Assembly: GCA_964370675.1 (NCBI GenBank)
Contig: CAYJKC010000004.1
Span: 1 to 64,000, forward strand
Direction of reading: 5' to 3'
DNA from: CAYJAD01 sp964370675
GTDB taxonomy: Bacteria; Desulfobacterota; Desulfovibrionia; Desulfovibrionales; Desulfovibrionaceae
DNA: 64,000 nucleotides
Made by a program: the position numbers and the translations under genes. Position 1 is the first letter of the stretch. Every line of letters starts with the position of its first letter. Shown piece after piece: positions 52,533-61,890 of the stretch. The notes under the pieces were generated by a model, which did no database searches, had not been told where the DNA came from, and saw nothing but the letters and a program-made list of their open reading frames with translations.

Positions 52533-53702
52533 TTAAACCAATCTATCAATTCCAAAATACCATTCGTTTTTGGTGTATTTTTTTAATGTAAGTTTGTCAA
52601 TTTGTACACCAATACCAATGCCACGCGGCACTAGAATTTTACCCTGCCTAGATACAATAGGTGGTGTAATTAAATCTTGCTCAAAATAGCGCGCTGAATC
52701 CGATAAATCGCCTGCTATGTATGCTCCTTCTAAAGCAGCTAATTGCACATGTAAGATTTTTGAAATACCACTTTCCACCATACTACCTATAAAATAAGGG
52801 ATATGGTGTTTGCGACAAAAATCTATCACTTTAGTAATATAAAACAATCCCCCTAAGCGACCAATTTTTATATTTATCATTTTTAATATTTTTTGCTCAA
52901 AGGCTTTATGCATATCCTCAAGGCTTAATAAACTCTCATCATGGCAAATTTTAAATTGTAATTGCTGCATGGCATCAACGTAGGCATCAAAATCATCATT
53001 ATTATAATGATGTATAGACCTTGCACCAAGATCAAAGACTTCTTCAATACAGGCTAAGTTTAAATCATTATATGCCTTTAATTCTTCCATATGTGTTTTA
53101 TTAAAACTGTACGAAGCATTAGCATCAGCAAGCATTATGAGGTTTGGAAATTTTTGGCGGATTTGTTGCAATTTTTTTAGGCAACTCCAGTCAGCACTGG
53201 GAAATATTTTAAACTTAAAACGTTTGCACCCTTGCTCCACATACTTTGCAACCATATGCTCTAATTGTGCATATGGCATATCACCAAGAGCAATGCCCAC
53301 ATCAATTTGCGCAGATAATTTTTCCTCAAAAAGCATTTCAATTAAATTTTTGTTATGCCGCTTGGCGTATAGGTCAAGTAAAGCATTTTCAAGACCGGCT
53401 AGGGCCATGGGAGAAGATAAATCAAAAATAGCATGTACATCAAAAGGATGGTTAATTTTTTCTGCCAGTAACTCAGGAATATATTTTGTTTTTAATAAAT
53501 TAAGAGCAGAGCTTAAAGTTTCATTAGTATAAAAAGGCTCCGTAAAAGCAACGACCTCTCCGTACCCAGTCAAGCCACTGTTATCTTTTACCTTAATCAA
53601 AAGAGTATCGCGCTTACTCAGTGTGGCTTTTGCAGACTTAAAGTTAAACTTTAAAGGTAGCTGTAGGTGCAAAATTTCTATCTGCTGTATATCAAAACTC
53701 AT
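52533..53702 (-). CDS. menC: o-Succinylbenzoate synthase
   Basis: 389 residues of the enolase superfamily, fourth step of classical menaquinone synthesis. It has GEVVAFTEPFYTNET, the KxK catalytic pair (KRFKFKIF), metal ligands in MLADANASYS, CIEEVF and CHDES, and the second catalytic lysine in INIKIGRLGG. I start it at 53702 (MSFDIQQIEIL), matching family length. A start nine codons upstream (53729), inside the menH end, is also possible and would couple the two genes. N-acylamino-acid racemase activity is a known alternative in this subfamily, but the men context favours MenC. Confidence 0.9.
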   Translation of the reverse strand: MSFDIQQIEILHLQLPLKFNFKSAKATLSKRDTLLIKVKDNSGLTGYGEVVAFTEPFYTNETLSSALNLLKTKYIPELLAEKINHPFDVHAIFDLSSPMALAGLENALLDLYAKRHNKNLIEMLFEEKLSAQIDVGIALGDMPYAQLEHMVAKYVEQGCKRFKFKIFPSADWSCLKKLQQIRQKFPNLIMLADANASYSFNKTHMEELKAYNDLNLACIEEVFDLGARSIHHYNNDDFDAYVDAMQQLQFKICHDESLLSLEDMHKAFEQKILKMINIKIGRLGGLFYITKVIDFCRKHHIPYFIGSMVESGISKILHVQLAALEGAYIAGDLSDSARYFEQDLITPPIVSRQGKILVPRGIGIGVQIDKLTLKKYTKNEWYFGIDRLV

Positions 53703-53715
53703 AGTAGTTAACAAT

Positions 53716-54564
53716 TTAAAGCATTGCATTATGCTCAGTTAAAAAATTACACACAAGCTGATAAAATTTTAAGCTTTGCTCTAAATGCACATTATGTCCA
53801 GCTTGCTCAACAATTTCTACCTGTAACATTTTGGATTTGTCGCATAAATTTTTTGCTAGGCTTACATATTTTTTATCTAAAGCACCACAAATATAAAGTT
53901 TGGGAATTGATAAGTGCATAATGTCATCTTGTACACAAGGCAAATTGCCTTGCCCCAATGCGCGCAAGGTATAAGCCAAACTTTGGGGGTCATTTTGTAG
54001 CCTGCGATTTTTTATCTCTTGCTTGATTTCTGGGGTCAATTTTAACTGACTCTCAAAAATATCAAGCCTTGACCAATATTTTTCAAAATATTCAACGCTG
54101 TTTTGCTCTATTAAGCTTGCTAGTTTTTCATCCTGTTCTTTACGCTCAAACCTTTGCACTAAATTTTTAATGCCAAATGATGAACTTTCTAACATAAGCC
54201 CATGCAGCTCGTGAGCATATTTTAAAGCATAATGCATGGCAATGCGACCCCCTAGAGAGTAACCAAGCAGCATATATTGCTTATATTGGGTGTTTTTTAA
54301 TTTGCTTTGCACAAGCCTATGTGTGCTTTCTGTAATACTATCAATGCTATAATGTTCTATGTGCGAAGGTTTTGGTGAATTACCATGCCCCACAAGATCA
54401 AACGCGTGTAAAGAATAATTTTTAAACTGATCATCTCTTTCAAAAAGGTTTAGTATCGTATCCCAAGTGCTTAAATTTTCAGAAAAACCATGAATACAAA
54501 AAATAGGGAAACCGCTACCTTTTGACATACAATGTAAATCTGATGTTTTAATATTATTGTCCAT
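53716..54564 (-). CDS. menH: MenH-like SHCHC synthase
   Basis: 282 residues, alpha/beta hydrolase. IFCIHGFSENLSTWD carries the oxyanion region, HAFDLVGHGNSPKPS is typical, the nucleophile elbow is GYSLGGR, and EQAGHNVHLEQ holds the His. It should eliminate pyruvate from SEPHCHC in menaquinone synthesis. It begins 9 bp after menD and ends at or inside the start of menC. By sequence alone it could be another small hydrolase; the men context decides. Confidence 0.87.
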   Translation of the reverse strand: MDNNIKTSDLHCMSKGSGFPIFCIHGFSENLSTWDTILNLFERDDQFKNYSLHAFDLVGHGNSPKPSHIEHYSIDSITESTHRLVQSKLKNTQYKQYMLLGYSLGGRIAMHYALKYAHELHGLMLESSSFGIKNLVQRFERKEQDEKLASLIEQNSVEYFEKYWSRLDIFESQLKLTPEIKQEIKNRRLQNDPQSLAYTLRALGQGNLPCVQDDIMHLSIPKLYICGALDKKYVSLAKNLCDKSKMLQVEIVEQAGHNVHLEQSLKFYQLVCNFLTEHNAML

Positions 54565-54573
54565 GCTAAAAAA

Positions 54574-56304
54574 TTAATTTAATTGCTGGCAGAGTTGATG
54601 TAATTTTTTACTTTCTTGCATATTGATAGGAATTTCAATGATATTAATACCATTTTTTTGCAAAGAGCTTGCAAATATTGCATTAAATTCTGCATAGGTA
54701 TTAACTGTATGATAATCTATATTATACAACTTCGCCACAGCAGAAAAATCTAAGTCATGTGGAGTTAAAAAAAGAAACTCAAAATTCTTAGCTTTAGATT
54801 GGGGTAAGTATTGAAAAATCCCCCCCCCATTATTATTAAATATTACAATTGTCAGGTTTATTGCATGTTTTTTGCCAACCAATAACCCTGTTAAATCATG
54901 AAAAAAAGCTAAATCTCCAGTAATAAGTACTGTAGGATTTTGATTTATAGAACTTGCTGCTATACCAAGAGCAGTTGAAATGGTTCCATCTATACCATTT
55001 ACACCTCTATTACCATAAACATTAATCGATTGATTCTTAGCCTGCCAAAAACTATCCATATGTCTAATAGTCATGCTATTAGCAATAACTAACTGCAATT
55101 TAGCTTGGAGGTTATGCGCGCTGTACTTACAAGTGATGTCTTGTATTAGTTGAATAACTTTGCCTTCAAACATAATCTCTGCACTTTGTGCTTTATTTAA
55201 ACACGAAAGCATTTTTTCTTGCCATGATTGCCACTTAGCAAGGTAGTGCTTAGCATTGGTAAAGTCATAATTTACTTCATTTTCCAACATATATCTTGCA
55301 AAGCTCCACGCTGAAATTTGAATTATACTTGTAGTATTTAAGGCAGGGTTGCCATATTCAACACAGTCACTAAGCTGAAAAATTTGTGCATTTTTATGAT
55401 TTTTTATAAAATTAAATAGACTTTTCGAAACTGGGGCTTGCCCAAGTAATAAAATATAGTCCGCTTGCAATTCATGAGTAGCATCAGTATTTTTCAAAAA
55501 AGCATCATAGCTACTTATAATATTATCATGTGCAAAGGCTCTAAACTGTGAAAGAGGGTCAACTAAAAGTGGTGCATGAAGCATGGCAGATAAAGAAATT
55601 AAATCTTCATAATATGCGTCACTAGACTGCACAGTGTGCGGACCACAAATAATAATGCCTTTCTTCCCAAGACAATGGTTATAAAAAAAATCACAGAAGG
55701 GCTTATTTTCTACTGTTCCTTGCATGAATGTAAAGGGCGGTTTTAACCTACCCTCGCTAAAATTAAGATGTTGTAACTCTGGAACCAATGGCTCACGCAA
55801 TGGTACATTAATATGCACAGCCATGCGCGGATTTGAGTGAGCATGAACAAAGGCTTTTTGCATAACCAAACGAGCATAACTTGGATTTTCAGTAGAGTTA
55901 AGCACGCTATCAATAGCAAGTTCTTCATAATATTTTACAAAATTGCCAAAGATATTGTGTTGATTGATAGTTTGAGGTGCGCCTACATTTTGTAATTCTG
56001 GCGGGCGATCTGCGGTAAGAATAATTAGTGGAATTCTTGAATGCTTTGCCTCAATAACCGCTGGCATATAGTGCCCACATGCCGAACCAGAAGTGCAAAC
56101 TAAAACAGCAGCCTTATTTTTTGCCTTAGCAATGCCTAGAGCAAAAAAAGCAGCGGATCTTTCATCCACGTCCATATAAATATTAAACTTGTGCTCACAA
56201 AAAAGCATGGCCAATGGTGTGGAACGCGCACCGGGACTTAAGACAACATCCTCCACCCCAAGTTGGTATAATTCATCAACCAATTGCGCCACGTATTTAT
56301 TCAT
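54574..56304 (-). CDS. menD: SEPHCHC synthase
   Basis: 576 residues, thiamine-diphosphate enzyme that adds a succinic semialdehyde unit to isochorismate. The N-terminal block VVLSPGARSTPLAMLF and DERSAAFFALGIAK are MenD hallmarks, followed by CTSGSACGHYMPAVIEA and LTADRPPELQNVGAPQTI. The C-terminal ThDP site has GNRGVNGIDGTISTALG and the GDLAFFHDLTGL to NNNGGGIFQYLP region. GAGG lies 5-6 nt before the ATG. It is 27 bp after menF and 9 bp before menH. Confidence 0.97.
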   Translation of the reverse strand: MNKYVAQLVDELYQLGVEDVVLSPGARSTPLAMLFCEHKFNIYMDVDERSAAFFALGIAKAKNKAAVLVCTSGSACGHYMPAVIEAKHSRIPLIILTADRPPELQNVGAPQTINQHNIFGNFVKYYEELAIDSVLNSTENPSYARLVMQKAFVHAHSNPRMAVHINVPLREPLVPELQHLNFSEGRLKPPFTFMQGTVENKPFCDFFYNHCLGKKGIIICGPHTVQSSDAYYEDLISLSAMLHAPLLVDPLSQFRAFAHDNIISSYDAFLKNTDATHELQADYILLLGQAPVSKSLFNFIKNHKNAQIFQLSDCVEYGNPALNTTSIIQISAWSFARYMLENEVNYDFTNAKHYLAKWQSWQEKMLSCLNKAQSAEIMFEGKVIQLIQDITCKYSAHNLQAKLQLVIANSMTIRHMDSFWQAKNQSINVYGNRGVNGIDGTISTALGIAASSINQNPTVLITGDLAFFHDLTGLLVGKKHAINLTIVIFNNNGGGIFQYLPQSKAKNFEFLFLTPHDLDFSAVAKLYNIDYHTVNTYAEFNAIFASSLQKNGINIIEIPINMQESKKLHQLCQQLN

Positions 56305-56331
56305 TACATCCTCAAATGCAGAAGTAAAAGC

Positions 56332-57600
56332 TTAAAGGGCTTCAATAATTGTTTTTAGTTTAGTATCAATTTCTTCAAATTCTTCATTGCAATCTGATTG
56401 CCCTACAATACCACATCCAGCGTAAGCACTCAGAATATTATTTTTTATACTTGCTGAACGTATGCCTACAATAAAAAAACCATCGCCATTCGCATCCACA
56501 ACACCTAGAGGTGCACCAAAATTATTACGGCTAAAACTTTCATATTGCATAAGAAATTCTAAAGCTTTATCTTTAGGGCTTCCACCAAGTGCTGGGGTTG
56601 GGTGCAATTCATTAACCCAACTTAATATACTTAGTTTATCATGGTGCAGATTACACTTAGCATCATTTTTTTTGCTAGTTGTTAAATCATACGCAAGATT
56701 ATTGGGCTCATCACATTCATCAGCAACAACATCGGTTTTTATATGTAAAATATTTTTTAACTCCAATATATGGCTTTCGCCTATGCAAATATTTTTCCCT
56801 AATTTTTGCATACTTTGCGCAATGGCATTCATAACAATTTTATGTTCATAAGTATTTTTTACATCACATAAAAAACTTTGCCCTTGGGCAACAACATCAC
56901 CCCTAGTTTTTTTTATGGTGCCTGCAAGAGCAAAGCTCCTCATTTGCTGGGCATTTTTTTCAATTAATAATTCTGGGCTAGCACCAAAAAAAATCTCACC
57001 ATTTTCTTCAAAGGCAAAAACATATGAATTTATATTATACTCATATAAATTCAATATGATACTTTCAATATTAAACTTATCTTCGCATTCAAAATCAATT
57101 TTTCTAGCCACCACAATTTTTTCAAATTCTTGCTTAGCAATTTTATCTTGAATTACTGCAAATAAGCTTCTCCATGCATCATAGCTATCATCATGCCGTA
57201 ATATATTATGCTTTTTTCTTTCAAACAGGCTTTGTTTTGTTTTTACAGTATTAAAGTCAACGTTATTTATGCCGCAAAAACATTCTAAGAGCGCATCAAT
57301 GGAAAATAAATCTGTGCCTTCATGTTTGAAATTTTCAAAAGAGTTATGAATTATTTTATCATTTTCTATAATACAGTAATGCTCAAAAGTTCTTGCGCAA
57401 TTTTTATAATCGTGTGCAAAAAATGTAAGTGGATATAAGGTATAAGGTGCATTGCAGGCATGGTTATTTTGCTTAATACCCAAGATGAATTTTTGAGTAT
57501 AAGGATTGAAAACAAAAAATTTATCTTCTCCTTGATAATATTTCCAGTAGCTTAATATGAGCTCTAAAGCTCTAAGTTCTTTTTTAATTAGCATTGGCAT
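56332..57600 (-). CDS. menF: Isochorismate synthase
   Basis: 422 residues of the chorismate-binding family, first step of menaquinone synthesis through o-succinylbenzoate. Motifs are EFEKIVVARKIDFE, FGASPELLIEKN, SFALAGTIKKTRGD, LHPTPALGGSPKDKALEF and GAPLGVVDANGDGFFIVGIRSA. It opens the menF-D-H-C unit. The Shine-Dalgarno is weak and the start could be the Met two codons on. Base composition is noticeably more AT-rich than in the neighbouring potABCD and secA genes, with many Lys/Asn/Ile codons. Confidence 0.93.
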   Translation of the reverse strand: MPMLIKKELRALELILSYWKYYQGEDKFFVFNPYTQKFILGIKQNNHACNAPYTLYPLTFFAHDYKNCARTFEHYCIIENDKIIHNSFENFKHEGTDLFSIDALLECFCGINNVDFNTVKTKQSLFERKKHNILRHDDSYDAWRSLFAVIQDKIAKQEFEKIVVARKIDFECEDKFNIESIILNLYEYNINSYVFAFEENGEIFFGASPELLIEKNAQQMRSFALAGTIKKTRGDVVAQGQSFLCDVKNTYEHKIVMNAIAQSMQKLGKNICIGESHILELKNILHIKTDVVADECDEPNNLAYDLTTSKKNDAKCNLHHDKLSILSWVNELHPTPALGGSPKDKALEFLMQYESFSRNNFGAPLGVVDANGDGFFIVGIRSASIKNNILSAYAGCGIVGQSDCNEEFEEIDTKLKTIIEAL

Positions 57601-57647
57601 ATCTTATAGATGCTCATTTTTGAAAAAATTAATTAGTTGAGTTGCTA

Positions 57648-57675
57648 AGTATCTTATTATTAAGTGTTTTGTCAA
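57648..57675 (-). promoter_or_regulatory. Promoter of the men operon
   Basis: On the minus strand a perfect TTGACA (57675-57670) is 16 nt from GATACT (57653-57648). It lies about 50 nt upstream of the menF start. Confidence 0.55.
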
Positions 57676-57705
57676 GCTATACCATAAACAAACCTCCATA
57701 AACAC

Positions 57706-57763
57706 AACTTACAAAACTGACAGACTAACAAGCCTGACAGACTAACAAGCCTGATTGTAAGTT
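57706..57763. repeat. Tandem 17-bp repeat inside a 9-bp inverted repeat
   Basis: TGACAGACTAACAAGCC occurs twice head-to-tail (57718-57734, 57735-57751). The pair is flanked by AACTTACAA (57706-57714) and TTGTAAGTT (57755-57763). It lies between the men promoter and the phage module. Confidence 0.8.
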
Positions 57764-58161
57764 TAATTTCAGTACATAAAGTCTATATAATAAAATTTTC
57801 TTTATACTAAGGACAAAATGTAGATTTTTAGAATGTATAATGATATTTTTTATATATTATATTTTGGCAATAAGTTATAATATATCTATAGTACATTAAA
57901 TTTATATCTTATAACATGCAATACATTTTCAATGTAATTCACATATGTCTTTTATAAAGAATTTATTTTTAATTTTTTTACTGTAAAACTATATCATTTT
58001 CTTTTATTCCTCAAAAAATCACATTTTTTTCGCATAACAGCCGCTAATACAACAAGAAACCATGTGAATCCCTTCAGTATTACGCCCACGCTCTTTTTTG
58101 TCATCTTGCATGCACGACGTGAGTAAAAAGCTTGCGCTCATAAATTTTTATTTCAAAACAC
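57764..58161. other. AT-rich spacer at the phage module boundary
   Basis: No gene, tRNA or terminase fragment is visible. The sequence is very AT-rich to about 58020, then more mixed (58021-58161) with GTG and ACG-rich short direct repeats (CACGACGTGAG, CACGTGAACAAGG). A prophage attachment site could be here, but no paired copy can be seen in this window. Confidence 0.5.
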
Positions 58162-58179
58162 GTGAACAAGGAGGTCATT

Positions 58180-58398
58180 ATGGGATTTGGAGGAGGATAT
58201 GAAGCACCTAAAGCACCGGAATATGTGCCCCCACCACAAAAGGAACAAATTCAAAAACCTGTAACAGAAGCAACAACTGCCGCAAGAGATGCACAAAAAG
58301 AAAAGGCATCTAAGGCTGCCGGTATTCAAGCTAGTATTTTAACAAGTCCACTACAAAATCAACAAAGCAAATTGCAAAAAACCCTCTTAGGTCAATAA
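58180..58398 (+). CDS. Small phage protein preceding the portal
   Basis: 72 residues from the ATG at 58180, with AAGGAGG 5 nt upstream; a GTG six codons earlier contains that site. It begins MGFGGGYEAPKAPEYVPPPQ, a Gly/Pro-rich start, then a Gln/Lys-rich helical part and ends LQKTLLGQ. Short Pro/Gln/Lys-rich proteins at this position are seen upstream of podovirus portals, but I do not recognise this one by family. It is 9 bp before the portal gene. Confidence 0.7.
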   Translation: MGFGGGYEAPKAPEYVPPPQKEQIQKPVTEATTAARDAQKEKASKAAGIQASILTSPLQNQQSKLQKTLLGQ

Positions 58399-58407
58399 GG
58401 TAAACTT

Positions 58408-60138
58408 ATGTCTAAGGACCAAGAACAATATCATTGGTTAAATCATCGCTTTTCGCGCTTACTTGAAGTACGCCAAAGTTATGAACCTGCATGGCGCGAT
58501 CTTGCAGATCATTTTTTGCCAACGCGCTACAGAGACATTGGTAAAAACCCAGATGCATGGCGTAAAATGCCAATACTTAATGATAAATTGGTTGATTCTA
58601 CTGGTATTTTAGCTATGCGCACTCTTGCATCTGGCTTGCAAGGTGGCATGACATCACCAGCAAAACCATGGTTTCAGTTAAGCCTTGCCGACCAAGAACT
58701 AGCCAAACATAAAAATGTTAAAGAATGGCTTGACCAAGTTACTAGGCAAATGCGTAAACTCTTTAATAGCTCAAACTTCTATAATGCAGTTCACACTCTT
58801 TATGGAGAACTTGGCACATTTGGCACAGGATTTATTTTAGAACTAGCTGATTTTGAGAATGGTTTTAGATTTATCCCATTTTGCGCTGGAGAGTATTGCC
58901 TTGATACCAACGATACTCAAAGAGTAGACGTGGTTTTTAGGCGTTTTCAAATGACTGCTCGTCAGTTATCCATGCGCTTTGGTATTGATAATCTACCAAG
59001 CTATGTGGGTAGGCATAAATCTAAAATGGATGATTCATACTTAGTGGTTCATGCCATATACCCTCGAAATACTAAGTTTAATGATCAAAGCGTTTCCTTA
59101 CACATGCCCTTTGCTTCCGTTTATTGGCTTGAGGGTCAAAGTGGGTCTTTACATCAAGCAAGCAAGGGTATGCATATCCTCTCAGAGTCTGGATTTGCAG
59201 AGTTTCCGGGCTTTGGAGTGCGCTGGGATGTGGTTGGCAATGATGTTTATGGTCGATCTCCCGCCATGGATGTTTTGCCAGATTGTCGCATGCTACAACA
59301 GATGGGTATTACAACATTAAAAGCTATTCACAAAGCAGTAGACCCACCCACGGCTGTTTCTGCAAGTCTAAAATCTGTGGGTTTAGATTTAACTCCTGGT
59401 GGAGTTAATTATGTCGAAGTAGCTCCAGGTCAAAGCCCCCAAGCTGCAACACCAATTATGGAAATACGCCCAGAAATTCAAGCTGCACGCACAGCCATAC
59501 AAGATGTGCAAAAACAAATTCAACAAGGCTTGTACAATGACCTATTTCGTCTTTTGCTTAACAATGACAAATCTAAAACCACAGCTAAAGAAGTAGCAGT
59601 TAAGGAAGAAGAAAAGCTCATTCTCATTGGACCAGTGCTTGACCGCTTGCATAATGAATTTTTTATACCCCTTATTAATCGTACTGCCAGACTCATGTGG
59701 CGCCAAGGCATGCTTGCCCCCATGCCACCTGAGCTGGCAGGACAAGATGTTAAAGTTGAATTTGTAAGCCTCTTAGCGCAAGCCCAAAAAATGGTTGCCA
59801 CAAGCGCTGTTGATAAACTCATAGACTTTGTAAAGGCAGCTTCTCCCATACAAAATGACATTGCTGATGCCATTAATGTAGACAAAGCTGTGGATGAATA
59901 TGCCGATTATCTTGGCGTTTCACCAAGCATATTACGCTCACAAGTGGAGCGTGAACACATGCGCCAAAACCGTAAAAAAGCACAAAGCGCTACAGAACAA
60001 GCCAAAATCAATACGGATAACCAACAACAAAGCATCAAAACCCTAGAAACCATTACTGACGTTGCAAAAACTTTAAGCACCACCGAGCTTAAAGAAAACT
60101 CCATTCTTGGAAACATGGTCAACACGAGAGTAACTTAA
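58408..60138 (+). CDS. Phage head-tail connector (portal) protein
   Basis: 576 residues, similar to the T7 gp8-type connector family of podoviruses. It has the N-terminal block RQSYEPAWRDLADHFLPTR, then DSTGILAMRTLASGLQGGMT and GELGTFGTGFI. The long helical C-terminal part (QIQQGLYNDLFRLLLNNDK) is followed by a Gln/Lys-rich coiled coil (about 525-560). It forms the dodecameric ring for DNA passage. Its stop overlaps the next start (TAATG). No terminase large-subunit gene lies in the 580 bp upstream, which is unusual. Confidence 0.9.
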   Translation: MSKDQEQYHWLNHRFSRLLEVRQSYEPAWRDLADHFLPTRYRDIGKNPDAWRKMPILNDKLVDSTGILAMRTLASGLQGGMTSPAKPWFQLSLADQELAKHKNVKEWLDQVTRQMRKLFNSSNFYNAVHTLYGELGTFGTGFILELADFENGFRFIPFCAGEYCLDTNDTQRVDVVFRRFQMTARQLSMRFGIDNLPSYVGRHKSKMDDSYLVVHAIYPRNTKFNDQSVSLHMPFASVYWLEGQSGSLHQASKGMHILSESGFAEFPGFGVRWDVVGNDVYGRSPAMDVLPDCRMLQQMGITTLKAIHKAVDPPTAVSASLKSVGLDLTPGGVNYVEVAPGQSPQAATPIMEIRPEIQAARTAIQDVQKQIQQGLYNDLFRLLLNNDKSKTTAKEVAVKEEEKLILIGPVLDRLHNEFFIPLINRTARLMWRQGMLAPMPPELAGQDVKVEFVSLLAQAQKMVATSAVDKLIDFVKAASPIQNDIADAINVDKAVDEYADYLGVSPSILRSQVEREHMRQNRKKAQSATEQAKINTDNQQQSIKTLETITDVAKTLSTTELKENSILGNMVNTRVT

Positions 60139-60347
60139 TGGAAAATAATATTTTTAATAGCATAAGTGGCATAGCTAGCGAACATCAAGAGGCAAGACAA
60201 AGCTTTAATCGCCATATGCAAGAAGCTGTGCGTTTACTTATGCAATGCAAAGAAGGCAGAACTTTTCTGCGTTGGCTAGGGACAGGGCAATCTGCCCAAA
60301 GTATTTTGCAACTAATAATGGATTATGCGGAGGAAAAACATGTCTGA
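60138..60347 (+). CDS. Small phage protein between portal and scaffold
   Basis: 69 residues, starting in the TAATG overlap with the portal stop. It is predicted all-helical with no signal peptide or TM. It starts MENNIFNSISGIASEHQEAR and contains AVRLLMQCKEGRTFLRWL. It ends overlapping the scaffold gene start by 8 bp. Small helical proteins at this position in podoviruses are often of unknown role; I do not recognise the family. Confidence 0.7.
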   Translation: MENNIFNSISGIASEHQEARQSFNRHMQEAVRLLMQCKEGRTFLRWLGTGQSAQSILQLIMDYAEEKHV

Positions 60348-60870
60348 AACAACGGACACAACCATTAATGAGAACAGCATCATTGCAACACCAAGTGTTG
60401 AACCCACATCTGCACCAAATGTTGAACATGAATTAGACATACCTGAAGCAATGAATGTAAGTGATGAAGAACTCTCTCAACTGCAAACCATGGCTAAGGA
60501 ACTTAAACTTGATAGTAACGGAGCAACTAAGCTTTTGGAGCTATCAAGGCACAGCCAAGCAGAACAAGTTCAAAAACATAATAAACTCATGGATGCATGG
60601 AAAAATGAAATCCTTAAAGACAAAGATATGGGCGGTGCATCATTTAATAGCACTGTGTCCTATGCCAAGGCAGGTTTAGCAAAGTTTGATCCAGAAAATC
60701 AGCTCTTTAATCTATTAGAGCAAACCGGTTATGGCAACAATCCACATGTAATACGCTTTTTAGCAGCCATTGGACGCAGCCACGCTGAAGACAAGGTTGT
60801 GCTTGGTAGCCCAAGCAAGACTGAGTCCCCACGTCATGAGCGTCTTTATGGAAAATATAACAACCTTTAA
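60340..60870 (+). CDS. Phage scaffold/capsid-assembly-like protein
   Basis: 176 residues from the ATG at 60340, with GGAGG 6 nt upstream. The N-terminus is acidic and Thr/Glu/Asn-rich (about 1-45), probably disordered. The rest resembles short internal scaffolds, with WKNEILKDKDMGG, AKAGLAKFDPENQLFNLLEQTGYGNNPHVIRF and a basic tail RHERLYGKYNN. Its position just before the capsid gene supports a scaffold role. No protease active site is apparent. Confidence 0.78.
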   Translation: MSETTDTTINENSIIATPSVEPTSAPNVEHELDIPEAMNVSDEELSQLQTMAKELKLDSNGATKLLELSRHSQAEQVQKHNKLMDAWKNEILKDKDMGGASFNSTVSYAKAGLAKFDPENQLFNLLEQTGYGNNPHVIRFLAAIGRSHAEDKVVLGSPSKTESPRHERLYGKYNNL

Positions 60871-60888
60871 TAGCGAGGAGCAGCACCT

Positions 60889-61878
60889 ATGGCTAAAAAA
60901 ACCTTAGGCCTTGTGGCCACATTGGCAGAGTTACGTGATTTTTATAAGGGAGAGTCGGCTGGATCTATCATCGAGCTTATGAATGAGACCAACGACATCT
61001 TAGATGACGTGCAATTTATGGAGTCAAACCAATCTGATGGGCATTTAACTCGCATTCGCACAGGCTTACCAGAAGTTTATTGGCGCAGGCTTTATCAAGG
61101 CATACCATACAGCAAAAGTCAGTGGACCCAAGTAAAAGAACCTTGCTCCATGATGGAAAGCCGCATGATGATTGATGAAGCAGAGTCAAAACTTTATGGT
61201 GCCAATGCCTCAAAGTTTATTGATGGTGAAAGCATTGCCTTTGCTGAGGCCATGCGCCAAAAAGCTGCTAAAACTCTTTTTTATGGCAATTCTGACGTAA
61301 ACCCCGATGAATTTAAGGGTCTTGCCCTACGCTACCCTGCAAAGGATGCCCCAAATGTGATTGATGCTGGTGGCACAGGAGATGATTGTACCTCAGCTTG
61401 GATTATTTCATGGGGTGAGCGTAGTATTCACGGGATTTACCCTAAAGGCAGTAGTGGTGGTCTTGAACATAAAGACCTTGGCATACAAACAGTTGAAGAC
61501 TCAGAAGGTCGCCATTATGAAGCCATTGTTAACCGCTATCAATGGAGCCTTGGTCTTGCTTTGCGCGACTGGCGTTCTTGCGTGCGCATTGCCAATATTC
61601 CCACAGCATCATTAAATAAACGCAAAGGTCAGTCTGGCTTTGTGGATTTGCAACAACTTTTTATTACAGCCAAAAACAAAATGCCGGAAGTAATGCGTCA
61701 AAAGGCTGTTTGGTATGCCAATGAAGAACTTATGGCTGCCATTGAGCTACAATCTACCGATGCTGGTAACATCCACTTAGTATATGGTGAGGCCTTTAAG
61801 TCTGACGGTATGCCTCTAATATTTGGTCGTCCGGTGCGTCAATGTGATGCCATTCTTTCTACTGAAACCAGCATCTAA
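60889..61878 (+). CDS. Major capsid protein, BPP-1-like
   Basis: 329 residues, similar in length and outline to the 332-residue major capsid protein of Bordetella phage BPP-1 (HK97 fold). Its N-terminus has LAELRDFYKGESAGSIIELMNE and then TRIRTGLPEVYWRRLYQGIP; the later part includes NRYQWSLGLALRDWRSC and AVWYANEELMAAIELQ. GAGGAG lies 10-14 nt upstream. It follows the scaffold-like gene by 18 bp and precedes a cement-like gene by 12 bp, the same order as in BPP-1-type phages. Similarity to BPP-1 was judged by eye. Confidence 0.85.
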   Translation: MAKKTLGLVATLAELRDFYKGESAGSIIELMNETNDILDDVQFMESNQSDGHLTRIRTGLPEVYWRRLYQGIPYSKSQWTQVKEPCSMMESRMMIDEAESKLYGANASKFIDGESIAFAEAMRQKAAKTLFYGNSDVNPDEFKGLALRYPAKDAPNVIDAGGTGDDCTSAWIISWGERSIHGIYPKGSSGGLEHKDLGIQTVEDSEGRHYEAIVNRYQWSLGLALRDWRSCVRIANIPTASLNKRKGQSGFVDLQQLFITAKNKMPEVMRQKAVWYANEELMAAIELQSTDAGNIHLVYGEAFKSDGMPLIFGRPVRQCDAILSTETSI

Positions 61879-61890
61879 GGAGGTTTAATT

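Noticed and set aside
57718..57751. Tandem repeat considered as a CRISPR array
   Set aside because: Only two units of 17 bp with no spacer between them and no cas genes.
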